This document shows, in pieces, positions 1 to 10,441 of a DNA stretch of 37,098 nucleotides (its first letter is position 1; each line of letters starts with the position of its first letter). The notes under the pieces are model-generated. The model was not told where the DNA came from. It saw nothing but the letters and a program-made list of their open reading frames with translations, and made no database searches. This DNA is from Bondarzewia mesenterica. Lineage: Eukaryota; Basidiomycota; Agaricomycetes; Russulales; Bondarzewiaceae. Location of the stretch: positions 2,593-39,690 of the forward strand of contig SGPL01000318.1 of NCBI GenBank assembly GCA_004802705.1. The letters are read 5' to 3'. Both the position numbers and the translations under genes were made by a program.

Positions 1-1732
1 TCNTGNCANCANNNTAGAGAGNCCGGATGTTGATGCCTGTTGCGGAGGAGGAAGGACATACCGTGTCGTCGACGCGTCGACATGGACTGACGTCTCCGTN
101 CGNNTCCGNNNGACAGGATCGCTGGATCGCTCTGGGTATGTACGCAGGAGTACTCGCANACTGTAATATGTATAAAGGTACGCNCGNTGCCGCTCGGGGT
201 AACCATATANGCCCTGGGACGAGGTGCGNGTTCCGTCTTCCGNGGTACGGAGAGAAACGAATTCGGAGGACAGGGACGGACGGACGAGCGCTGCCTGTAT
301 GTTATGTNCGGTACGGTCTTCTGATACCCGTCNTNCAGGGTCTGCGGAACGGAATCNTGTAGCGTGACAAAAATGGAGTCTGNNGGANTCNGATTNATGN
401 NANNNTGCCACNTTGCNAAGGTACTTTGAACCGTCACGNGAGCATCCCGAATCCAGATGCACTCGCCAGGTATCTCTCCGCTGCTGTTGGACACGACTAC
501 TNGTAACTTACCAGCCCGACCTGAGTGAAGCTCTCACTGTCGCAGAGGCAGGGCCCAGCGTCGTCCATCCTGTCCTGCATGCTGGTTCTGTCCAGTGTCA
601 TCGCGTCGAATCGAATCGAATCGTGCACGGGCNTCAGGCCTCAGGGTCGAGANCGTCCGTGTGCCGTCGCGACGTTAGNGACGGGAAGCGGACTTGCGGG
701 CAACANGTTTCGAATCCTGAAAAAGTTGGATGTGCAGAGACGTTCATTCGACTGTTCGACNCGAGATGGGGTTGCCGTTGGATATCGAGATATTCGGAGA
801 CGGGGTACTGAATACAGACAATNTGTACTGCAATGTCAATAGTCTGGCAGCGGACTCGCGAGAACGCAGACATTGTCACTGTCAAAAAGTCCGAGAGTCG
901 TATCTCTNTGTGTGTGTGAGAAATTAAAGCAGAGACAAGAGTGCAGAGTTAGTCTCCCAAGGGCTGACGAGAGAATTACTTCAACCTTCATGCCTCAGTA
1001 TATCCTTATCTGACTGCAGAGTGACCGGAGGGGGAGCCAAGCCAGCAAGGAAGGTGGGATCCTACGACGAGGCCGCAGAGCCGCCNCAGACACAGACACC
1101 CCCGTACGTCATGCGCATGATCACTTGCTTGTGTGAATATACGAGACAAGCGCACGGCGGTGTTCTCATGTGGAGACGAATACGTATGGCCAAGGCCCGT
1201 TCTTANGATGAGAACNAAAAAAAGAAGNACCNTCGTCGTTCGGTTCGCCGCGGCCGCTCACCTGCNCAAACGTCAGTCAGTTCATTGGGCGGCGATACTC
1301 ACTCACCCCTGCATACCTGCATGACGTCAACGCTAACTCTGCGGTGTCACCTCGCCATGTCGTGATAGTTCTGGACAAGCAGCAGGAACCATTGAAATGT
1401 GGGTCAATGGTCGGGGAGTTGGATCGGTTCTGAGTCTGATTGGAGGAGACGTGGAGCGGCAAGCGGCCGTAAGATCATACATTANCGTNTCGAAGATTTA
1501 CATACCAACGTACGTCGCAAAAGCGGGAGAGAAANGCATATGTATCTCAAATCGATATGGACGTCGGCGCTGGACAGAATAATTATACCTGGTATCATAA
1601 CATTAAAAAAAAGATCATTATCGTCATCAATCGTCGAGGTGGGGAAAGCGCAGGGTNAAAAAGAAAAAGAACCACGATCCAGATTCAAATCTCATCAAAA
1701 GTCACGTCCAGCATCGCATCGAACGGTCCCCC
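1..1732. other. N-rich sequence without a supportable gene
   Basis: Many single and clustered Ns occur here. Every reading frame is short and none shows recognisable domains or a consistent splice pattern. A short tandem of the 5-mer TCGAA lies near 607-625. Part of this could be the 3' flank of the minus-strand gene that ends at 1733. I see nothing else in it. Confidence 0.6.
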
Positions 1733-3260
1733 TCAGCTCCGGATCCCCAAAACAAAATCCNTCAANCCTTTCCCGATCTTCTTCACGGCCCCCTTNACNG
1801 TCGGATTCTTCTTCGTCTCGTAAAACTTGAACTCTTGGGTCAGCCCCGGTGACTCTCTGGACCTCTCCCTGGCAAGCGCCATCCGCAGCTCCACCTCTCC
1901 GCTCAACGAGAACCCCGCTTCGAACGCGGTCGGCACCGACATCCGTCCCTCTCCCCCCGTGGTCCCGCCCGCGCGCGCACGATATCCGCAGGACTGAGAT
2001 TCGAGACCGGTCGTCGTTGAGACGNAGGATGGGAGAAGGACGATCGCGTGGGAGAGGGCGTGGTNGACGGAAAAGTNAAGGTGGTGGGCGACATGTTCTT
2101 TCGGATCGCGGTGTAGTACGGTCGGTTCGGATGGCCGAGACGGGCGGTGATGGTGGGGGGCTGGTGTTGTTGATCCGACGTACTGGTAGTGAAGACCACG
2201 GATGCCTTCCTGTCCGCACGAGAGTTGCAGCCCTCTGGTCTCCGCATCTCGGGAATCGAGACGTAACTCCGTAACGAACGGGAGGACTTTCGTCTCAGTA
2301 NCATCATCCTCTGCTTGCGTCGGAGCGTCCGTGGGGTCTCCAATAACGGCGGAAGTGGGAATGACGATAATGGGGTCGACGGGATTTGGCTAGAATCGTC
2401 ATTCAAGGTGACATGATGCAAATCGGTGGTGGGATGGACGTTGAGGATAGACGGGTCGCGACTAGGCTTTACGGTCATCCATTTCTGAGGTGCAAAGACT
2501 CCTGTGATTTTCCCCTTGCCTGCCTTCTTGCTACTTTGGTGTCGAGCGGTAGCGTTCTCATCGTCCCGGTGTAAAATTGTTCCTGGTGGGTTTGCGAGAG
2601 CGAGCGGCGGAAGNCCGCGTCTGGCGCGAATGGGATCAGTGCGCTCGGNCTTTGCACGATGTTCTGCGTTTTGGGTTCCATCGCGCATGACAAGTGGAGA
2701 TCCAGAAATCTGCAGAGCAGTGGAGCGGAAGAAAAGGACGCATAGACGAATGAGCGCTGCGCTGACAGGAGATGAAACAGCTATGTCTCTACCGAGGTTG
2801 TCGTAGCGACCGACGACGGGTCAAAGTTCACGCCAAGTTTCGATCTCACATCTGGGATCCAGTGGTCGCTCGGTGCGTAATGAGATGCAGACAATTGTAC
2901 ACTGGAGTTAGCGGGAGGTTCTGATATAATTTCAGCAGACGACACTAGTATTTGTGGCGTCGCGTGCGTGGATGGATATTTCGCAATTGCTCCCGATTTG
3001 GTACCCTTATCCGACGAAACTGGGCTCTTCGTACTATCCGCAGATGCACGCGCCTTCCATATCACACGGGCGGGCGCACTGAGCCTCCTCGGTCTAGGTA
3101 TCGACTCTTCAAAAACTCTATCGGCCTCGGGCGAGCTCCAAGCGCACCACAGACACATTGGGATATAAGAATTGGAGAACCCACAAGCATGACAGACGAA
3201 CAGCGGTCGATTATGAGGGATGAGGGCCAAGACCGGCAAAGAGATGGATTGAGAGAGATG
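1733..3260 (-). CDS. Hypothetical zinc-ribbon / low-complexity basidiomycete protein (5' end unresolved, probable frameshift)
   Basis: Function is not recognised. Near the N-terminus lies a cysteine pattern (CHACG, then CLWC about 11 residues later) that looks like a C-x2-C...C-x2-C zinc ribbon. Long Ser/Pro/Thr-rich segments follow. An 83-bp intron at 2710-2792 (GTAGAG donor, CTGCAG acceptor) joins two open exons in phase. The first visible exon probably begins at 3260 after a TAG acceptor, because no in-frame ATG precedes the zinc ribbon, so a further 5' exon is missing from this model. Near 1954-1959 the frame shifts at a run of six C (G on the coding strand). One extra base would continue into a basic tail with KGAVKKIGK-like spacing that ends at 1733. 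Several Ns interrupt codons. The shift could be a sequencing error or a real lesion. Confidence 0.5.
2710..2792 (-). other. Spliceosomal intron of the zinc-ribbon gene
   Basis: GT-AG intron of 83 bp in phase 0. It removes an in-frame TAG that otherwise ends the upstream exon, and it restores one frame across both exons. Confidence 0.6.
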
Positions 3261-4018
3261 CTACGTGGATGGGCGAGAGTTCAATGTAACAAGTAATCAG
3301 GCCCAGGAAGTGTTGATTAGCGAGGAACAAGCTGGAGTTCAATTCAAGAAAGACTGACAGGCTTGTACCGCTTCCATTCTCTTCGCAAGATACGTGGTCG
3401 AGACATGAGATCGCCATTGATCTGCACCATCAACGCCATCAATGCCGATGTCACACCAGCGCCGTCGAAAACGTCCAGTGGATCCAAGGATGGGACAAGA
3501 TGGGGCGGCGAAAACCTTTCCAAGAGCAGGCAGACCAAGAAATGTACAGGTGCTGGAGAGAAGACAATGAAGAGAGAAACGTGCTTTTAACGCGGTCGGT
3601 CAGTTAAGTTCAATATAAGTAGCTCAGGCCTCGAGGCGTGAGTGACCGTCTCATGGCATTACGCATCTATATCTAATCAGTGAAATTAAGTAGATATGAG
3701 AGCCTGGGGCACGTTGTGTTGCAAGCAAGAAACAGAAGATGAAAATTGTCTGAGGCGGAAAGGACATGACAATGATGATGGGTGGGCACTGGGCGAGACT
3801 GGGCGTCGCTAGTCCGACTCGAAACTAAGGCTCGCGGAGCAATACATCCAAGCGGAGCATTGAGCGGAGATCTTACCATTCTGGTGCGAGTGGCGTCGCG
3901 TCAGACCGCACACGCGTACTTTCTTACAATATTGAGGTGAGCTTCGCATGGCGATCACTTCGCCCTCCGCTTGCATTCACCGTGTATCAATCTGACAAAA
4001 GTTGGCTGTGAACAGGAT
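3261..4018. other. Unassigned stretch between the zinc-ribbon gene and the gankyrin-like gene
   Basis: Only short frames are present. A minus-strand stretch at about 3344-3538 has fairly protein-like composition and could hold a missing 5' exon of the gene at 1733-3260, but I found no phase-consistent splice joining them. The remainder should contain the promoter of the gene at 4019. Confidence 0.4.
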
Positions 4019-5254
4019 ATGTCGGCGATTTCTGTACATAGTGCTGCTCAGAACAGTACGTGAATTGACTCCATTCAACATGGTCTTCTCCTCAGCATAC
4101 TGTAGATCAGCTCTCATTACTCCGAGCTCTCATTTCTGAAAATCCAGCTCTCCTGAATGCTGTCGATTCGGTGAGCTCTCTATATCGGAGATTTGTGAGC
4201 CCATATTCAGCGTTTCTCGGAAGGATGGGCGTACGGCCTTGCATTGGGCAGCGTCCACAGGGTCCTTGGACATTATTCGGTATCTCATTGACAGAAAAGC
4301 CGAGGTTGACAAGATCGATGCGAGTAGTTGGAGTGCTCTGCATATTGCAGGTAATTATAGGGCTTCTACATCTCGGGTCGTGCGCTTATCCTTGAACTTG
4401 CGTCAATCTTGCGAACAGTAAGTGCAGGTCACGAAGAGATCGTCAAGGAGCTTGTTGGCGCTGGTGCTGATGTCAACATTCGCAACGATAAGGGCTTGAT
4501 CCCGCTGTATGGCTTATTTTTTTCTGTCATATCATTATTAAGTTCCTTTTCTTCTTTTGAGAGACATTACGCCGCCTCTAAATCCCGTGTCGAGGTAAAC
4601 CCTTCATTCCATTCACACACTCGTGAGAACTCATTTTGTATAGATTGGACGCTTCCTGATTTCCAGGGGTGCGGACGTGAGTGCACATCAAGTCGATATT
4701 ACTATTGCAGTGCTGATCGTATCGAGGACATGGGCGGATAGATCAANGCCCGTGACAAAGCAAATCAGCACCCTTTGTAAGTCATGTCTATTGTTCTCCA
4801 ACCTGGCCTTCTTCACACGGAGTGATCTTTTCCTAGACACCGCGCGGCAACCACCGGCTCGACCGGATTCGTCAACCTTCTGCTGAATCCACCAGAAGGG
4901 CATCCTAAAACGAGACTCAACACGGCGGACAGAATTGGTGTGGATCCCTTTTGCTCGTCCGACTGCACTTTAAAACTAACATCTCCTCAGGCAACACACC
5001 NCTTCACCTCGCCATGGAATCTGCACACGCCGAGGCCGCAGCACTNTTGATTGAAGCTGGCGCAGACCGTGGACGTGTAAGTTTTCATTTNACCCTTTCA
5101 GCGGTCTCGAAGAAAATGGNCATTTTAATCATTGACTCCCNTCCGGTGACAGACAAACATGGAAGAGGAAACCCCAGAAGAAGTTGTGGGANTTGGAGGC
5201 CAAGAGCAAAAGCGCGCCCGAGAGTATCTTATTGAGAGATTTGGACCACCATGA
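4019..5254 (+). CDS. NAS6: Ankyrin-repeat proteasome assembly chaperone, gankyrin/PSMD10 (Nas6) type
   Basis: Ten exons: 4019-4055, 4106-4170, 4224-4350, 4419-4506, 4564-4594, 4644-4676, 4742-4776, 4837-4937, 4991-5076 and 5153-5254. They splice in phase to 234 residues, close to the roughly 226-228 of human gankyrin and yeast Nas6. At least six ankyrin repeats are visible, with signatures such as DGRTALHWAAS, NDKG...PLHYAAS, HPLHRAAT and GNTPLHLAMES, and each ends in a GAD-type turn. Members of this family bind the C-terminal domain of the Rpt3 ATPase and assist assembly of the 26S regulatory particle in cytosol and nucleus. The C-terminus (EETPEEVVG then YLIERFGPP) resembles family C-termini. 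Introns are 49-76 bp. A few Ns fall inside codons but none breaks the frame. Other short ankyrin proteins are possible, but length and repeat number favour Nas6. Confidence 0.8.
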
Positions 5255-5631
5255 TTGTTGTTGCGTCGCTTGTGTAACGATGAGTGCATGTATGAAGAAG
5301 TATCACGTTTGTATTACTATGCCATTGACGATGCATGCTCCGATTTTGCAGTTGACATATAACTGACAAGCGCGTGTTGCAGTAAAAACCTCCAATAGCA
5401 TGACCGCATACCGTTGCAACGGGTGTCCAAAATGCTTCAGTCTAGCATTTGTGTATGAAAAGCCCAATATCCTTAAACAAAGGCAAGACGAGGGGAGACG
5501 GTGTTCACAATACAAGAAAATGAGGGAAAGAACTGTGTGGGACTATCAGACCAATAATGAAGGAGTGTATGCGGTCTTACGAGACAATTAATAGTGTAAG
5601 ATAACTGGAAGAAAATTATGTTTGGGAATAA
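5255..5631. other. Convergent 3' intergenic region
   Basis: It separates the 3' ends of the plus-strand ankyrin gene and the minus-strand terpene synthase. No coding signal is seen. It probably holds both 3' UTRs. Confidence 0.5.
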
Positions 5632-6933
5632 TCACAATATAGGAAAGTAACAAGAGTGATCAGCATGATGCCGGAGAGAAATCGAAGTAATGGATGAAGG
5701 AGGGTAATAGATATCGAGGGCTTCTGTACTAGATAAAGATAAGAAGTCAGCTAAACGGAGTGGACGGTGGATGGAATGTCGTCTACCTGAATTCTGTGTC
5801 TTCTTCGGCAAAAGCTTCACGGCCAAGTTCTTCTTGACATCTTGCCCCCGATCACCGAAGTACCTTTTGGTCTCGAAGCTCCAGTGCAAGGAACCGATGA
5901 TCCAGTTCTGCAGGCCATCAACGTACTGCTCAACCTGGCGGTCGATTTCGGGGCCCCAAGATGGGAGAGAGCGGCGGACTGAATTAAATGAATCGATCGT
6001 GTCTTTGCAAAGGTCGCCGACGAAATTAATTGCTTCTTGGATAGAGTAACCGCGCTCGTTCATAGCGACGATGACGAGGTTGTGGGTGTCGCCTCGTGCT
6101 TGCTCGACATTGTATGAGAAGATGTCCTGATTGTGAATCGAAAAGACTTAAATGCATACGTAAGATGCCGGATGATGCAGGCACACTCACATTGGTCCAT
6201 GTAACGAGATCGTTCGCTGCGTCCTCGAGAAACTGGACGGAGGGGTGGTTTAGTACGGCATCTGGGAGATCAATGCCGGCCGCGTATTCGATGAGCGCGA
6301 AACAAGGTTTGCACCCGCTCGTATCCCGTCTGAGTGTTAAATACGACTCAAGATCCGGAATATCCTCGTGAATGCGATGAAGCGCCTGCTCTGTGACGGC
6401 ACAAAAAAACAGCACCATCGTGTCAATGAACCGCTGAGTGCAGCCAGGGCCACCATCAGCTACGAAACGTCCAAAGAAACTGTTACAACACCATAACCGC
6501 ATCAACACGAGCGCAGAACGGATAAGAAACGAAGAACGAAGAAAACAAACCATTTTGCCAGTTTCCCTACTGCTTTGTCCGTCTCAAATCCCTTTGGATC
6601 TCTCAGTGCACTCATTACGCAATCCTGCATACTGCCAATGTCCTCCGCGTCGAACTCGTCCGACCAGTCATCGAGCTTGAACAAATAATTCATGTAGTCT
6701 GCGCATACGCGCAGACGATCCTTGTCCGAGTCAGGATAGCACATGGCTGCGAGACTGCCTGCCTTGAGACCCAAAAAAGCATGACGCTTTTTCGCACTAA
6801 GATGTGCACCAGCGAGGAGCCAATTTTCCGAGGCGGAAGCAACTCCCTGTCCATGAGGGTTGGAGCGTACAGGGTACTGGCAATAGGAAATGAAGTCAGG
6901 AATAATTAAGACGTCGGAGTCGGCGTGCGACAT
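5632..6933 (-). CDS. Class I terpene (sesquiterpene) synthase
   Basis: Three exons (6933-6551, 6479-6191, 6126-5632) give about 388 residues. Introns at 6480-6550 and 6127-6190 have GT-AG ends. The metal-binding aspartate motif DDWSDE lies at residues 88-93 and the NSE motif NDIFSYNVE at 224-232, with N224, S228 and E232 all present. An arginine pair (LRRDTSG) precedes the NSE motif, and the R-Y pair (ETKRYF) lies at about 312-313, as in fungal ionisation-initiated cyclases. Such enzymes cyclise farnesyl diphosphate using three Mg2+; the product cannot be predicted from sequence. The last about 45 residues are low-complexity and family members often end near LLPKK. A cryptic intron (donor after QNS) or a read-through tail is therefore possible, and the exact C-terminus is uncertain. 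All catalytic residues are present, so the gene appears functional. Confidence 0.88.
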
Positions 6934-7007
6934 GTTTATAGGTTAAGACGAAAAAAGGGAGGCGGGTGAGACAAAGAGCTGTTTGATATACCGGGAGGAT
7001 ACGTACG

Positions 7008-7017
7008 ATTTTTATAC
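7008..7017 (-). promoter_or_regulatory. TATA-like element upstream of the terpene synthase
   Basis: The minus strand reads GTATAAAAAT about 75-85 bp upstream of the ATG at 6933, a suitable distance for a fungal core promoter. Inferred from position and sequence only. Confidence 0.4.
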
Positions 7018-8509
7018 TTCCTCCTCAGCCCCCCAACAATATTCACCCGTCACCGTTCGGACAAAGAGCACTCCTTCCGACGTCACATGAACTTGGCAAT
7101 GGTAATAGGCAAAGATCCCGCAAGATGCACTTGATGTGCGCGGATCTCGGGAAGGCCCCAAGTACGCATGCGCGGTCTCCCCCAGCCGAGTCGGATCTTG
7201 CTTCGAAAGAAATAGATCTGACGGCTGATCCAAAACGAGCCATTTGTGTCCGTGAGTATGGAGACTTGAAACCCCAATAAGAAAGAGACCGCTGGACCCA
7301 GGATTGCGGTAGGATGACCTTCGTGTTTTGGTTCCGTACAAGTTAACTCAAAAAGCAGAGATTTCTGCTCCGACACGCGCGGCGAGATTTACTGCGCATC
7401 GTGGTAAGCCATTCACTGCTAATACTGAAATCCGATAAATGCTATAGTAACGAATTATTTTCAAGTAGAATTGAGCGCTTACAATGAATAAATATTTCGT
7501 GCTCGAGGGGGATACCAAATTGAATGGCCAAGCTCTGGTACCCCTCTACAAGGACATCAATCGTAATTTGGCCCAAGGGGGGCTGCTTCCTGGCGGTATT
7601 CCCAAAAACTTCTCCAGAACAAGAAGGAGTCGGATCCCCGCAACGGAATTCGCCCTCGTATGCTTTGCAAAATGGAATACGCGAGCGAAGCGATACCGAG
7701 AAACGTAGAACGCTTATTTAGGTGCACGTTGTCAGGAAGGGCCGGAGGAGGTAAGGCTGTGAGATCGGAATTCAAAGTGAACATATCCTGTCACTATGCT
7801 GGTTTGAGATTCAGCCAATATGGAAAGTTCAAAACGAAGGAAACAAACGGCGGTGCGGGAGAAGCACTCACATAAACAAATGGTTGAAGCATCTGCCAGC
7901 ATCCGAGAAAAAATGGGAACCATGCGCTTCTCACTAACGTCAGCCCCAGAAACCCCAGAGAATGAGATGCATCTATTGCCCCCGCTCAATCACACAGAAA
8001 ACTTAGCGGAGTGGGAATGACTTCGTGAGTAAGGATAACACGCTGAACGGTCAGGAAAGGACGAATGCATATCGTCAGACAATATAGTAAGCCACCTGCC
8101 TAATCAACAAAGTACCAGCTGGGCGGTCGCTGAACGTCGGTGAGGTTTGGTCAGTTTGGTGATTGGACAACGGGAACTGATAATATGCCTCCCGAATTTG
8201 GATTCACTGTAACCTGATGCCTGAATCATATCAAAAAAGACACTGATACAGGCTATGCTGTGCGTGAGAGCGAAAATGGGCATTGAATACAATAGAGTGC
8301 TCGTCAAGGCGATGTATATCTCCGTATATTCGCGTCGGACCACCAGTGATGGGCGCGACGGCAAAGTAGCAGCGGAAAACGATCTGGGTGATTGCCTTCG
8401 CTCTCGGCAGGTTCCGAACCTCAGTGGCGCACATCATAAGTTGCATGTGATCGTTCCTTCACCATCGTGACCATTTCTTTAGTGACATTCGACTTTTAGA
8501 CTTTGTACA
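7018..8509. other. About 1.5 kb without an assignable gene beside the terpene synthase
   Basis: Several overlapping minus-strand frames (7083-7376, 7557-7784, 7732-7989, 8104-8446) have somewhat protein-like, partly hydrophobic composition. I could not join them by phase-consistent introns, and none shows a P450, dehydrogenase or transporter signature. It may hold a decayed gene or only non-coding DNA, plus the promoter of the gene at 8510. Confidence 0.35.
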
Positions 8510-9051
8510 ATGGCCTCCTCGGCCGCACTCCCTCTCAAAGTAACACCAGCAAATACGCCTTCCAAGTTAGTGAACTCGGAGCGCAAAGAAACTTCGCCCG
8601 CACCGACACCGCCCAAACAGGCGGGGCTCTCGGACCCTTCTGACATTTCTAGTCCACACGAGCTCACTGCGTTTGTACGTTTATTCACCGAGTGTCTTTA
8701 CACTACATTCTTACCCATGTGTACCCTTTGATAGGTGGAGAATCTGCTGGAGCAGTTGGATTCCAAATTTGATGAAATGTCCTCTCAAATTCTCGATCGA
8801 AGTACGTTCACCATTATCCTTACTCATTAAGTCTCTTCTTCTCGTTAATTAGGGGTATATAATGCGCCATAATATTTTCATTTCGCGCTCTTATCTCAGT
8901 GATGCAAATGTCCAGTCGCGTAGATGCTCTTGAAGCTTCCATACAAGACATCATCAATGGTGATATTTCGACTCCAAGCAACCCCTCGACTCCCGGACCG
9001 ACCTCCACTTCCACTCCTGTCCCGCCCAAGAGAACTGGCAGTTTTCAGTGA
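8510..9051 (+). CDS. Heat shock factor-binding protein 1 (HSBP1) family
   Basis: Three exons (8510-8674, 8735-8801, 8900-9051) give 127 residues. Introns are 60 and 98 bp with GT-AG ends. The centre (ELTAFVENLLEQLDSKFDEM, then SSQILDRM and MSSRVDALEASIQDII) matches the HSBP1 coiled coil, with hydrophobic heptad positions throughout. HSBP1 is a small nuclear/cytosolic trimeric coiled-coil protein that binds the HSF1 trimerisation region and dampens the heat-shock response; related proteins have also been linked to WASH complex assembly. The animal protein is about 76 residues. Here the core is flanked by a 50-residue Pro/Ser/Thr-rich N-terminal arm and a 25-residue Pro/Thr/Ser-rich tail, both likely disordered. 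The ATG at 8510 is the first in frame. Confidence 0.85.
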
Positions 9052-10441
9052 CAACGTTTGATTCACTATTGATTGACCCTGATCTTTGTCTTCTGAAACA
9101 TGTATTTATTTTGTTCTGCATCATTCTCACGTCGCGATGCTGTAGGGTGTACGTTGACTCGAGACACCTTGTAGGTTTCGTCAGATTCTGATCCCCCTCT
9201 TTTACAGACTGAGTATTATTGGACGGAGCTGATGTATCTTTTTCCGTAATAATGCCATCCCGAACTGGATCATTCCACGGTATTTCTGATTCTCTTCGCC
9301 GGAGGAGTTAAGACTCATATTGGAGAAATCTCCCTCTAACTTCACCGTCTTTGGGCGGTTTCCCTGTGATTTTCTTCCGTTGTCAGGCTTTTGTGGATAT
9401 CCTCAGGTATCCTTGTTTTTATATCTTCTCGTGTGCTGGCGTATCTTACAGAGAATTTGAAAATGACATGTAGATTCAGTAGATGCTTCATTTCGGACTA
9501 GATCTCGAATCAGCGTCTCAAAACGCGCTGGCTGCCTTCGCTGTCGATCACGACCACGGCAATGTCGTTGGTCCCTGAATTTTTCTAGGGCAAAATACAA
9601 AACTGCGAACAGAGATAAAATTATTGACGTGGTGCATGATCTCGGTGCGTAATTTTCTTATGCATCTGCACTTCATTCGCCCGCTCTGGCCGCTAGTGGT
9701 CGCTGGATGTCTTCAATGGCCCATCATAAAACAATGAGATGGATCCGCTTCTTACCTTTCTGTCCTCTTTGTTCACGGTCTATGTATGGCGATGCTTGGT
9801 GAATTACACCCAAAAATTCAGCGAGCCTGCCGTATCTTACTCCTGTTTACCGGCAAACGGCATGAGTCATAGTTGGAGAAGCAAGAAGCTTCACGGAAGG
9901 GGGGAAGTAATTTACAGTGCTGACCGGGATGAGTTTATCCTCGCATTAATTATTCTTTGCTCCTTAGAGTCATTTCATGCTCCCAGAGACATTGACAAGA
10001 ATTTGCCTTTCTCGAGCAACTCACGGAACACAAAACCAGCACAAATTATTTTGCCAGAGATAGATTTCCACATTTTTCCGTTACTTCACAATAACGGGGG
10101 ATAAGTAAGATCAAGTACTTTGCCCCATGAGTAGGCCTTCATTTTGACATCTCCATGACGGAGGTGCGGTACGTAAGTGCAAGGGGTAAAAGGGAAAAAT
10201 CATATCGACACCAACCAGACCCCGTTGGATCAATCTGTTCTGTTCAATTTTCGAGACCCCATTCCCAACAATTTAGCGATCCTATAGGATACAGTTCAGT
10301 CACATCAAAACAAACCAAAAGCACAGCGTGATCCCAACACTACGCGATGTTCCCAGCGGGTTACGGTCGCCGCAGTCCATTGTTCCATCCCGAGTACATC
10401 TCATATATTCCGAGCCCTCGCACGAAAGTACACCACATGGA
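9052..10441. other. 1.4 kb intergenic region with one orphan open frame
   Basis: The only long frame is a plus-strand ATG frame at 9739-10104 (121 codons). It has a hydrophobic start but no recognisable domain and no splice context. The rest is AT-rich and non-coding. The region receives the 3' end of HSBP1 from the left and of GET4 from the right, so no promoter is required here. Confidence 0.45.

Noticed and set aside
3363..3590. 75-codon plus-strand frame
   Set aside because: No domain, basic random-looking composition, and an equally open antisense frame.
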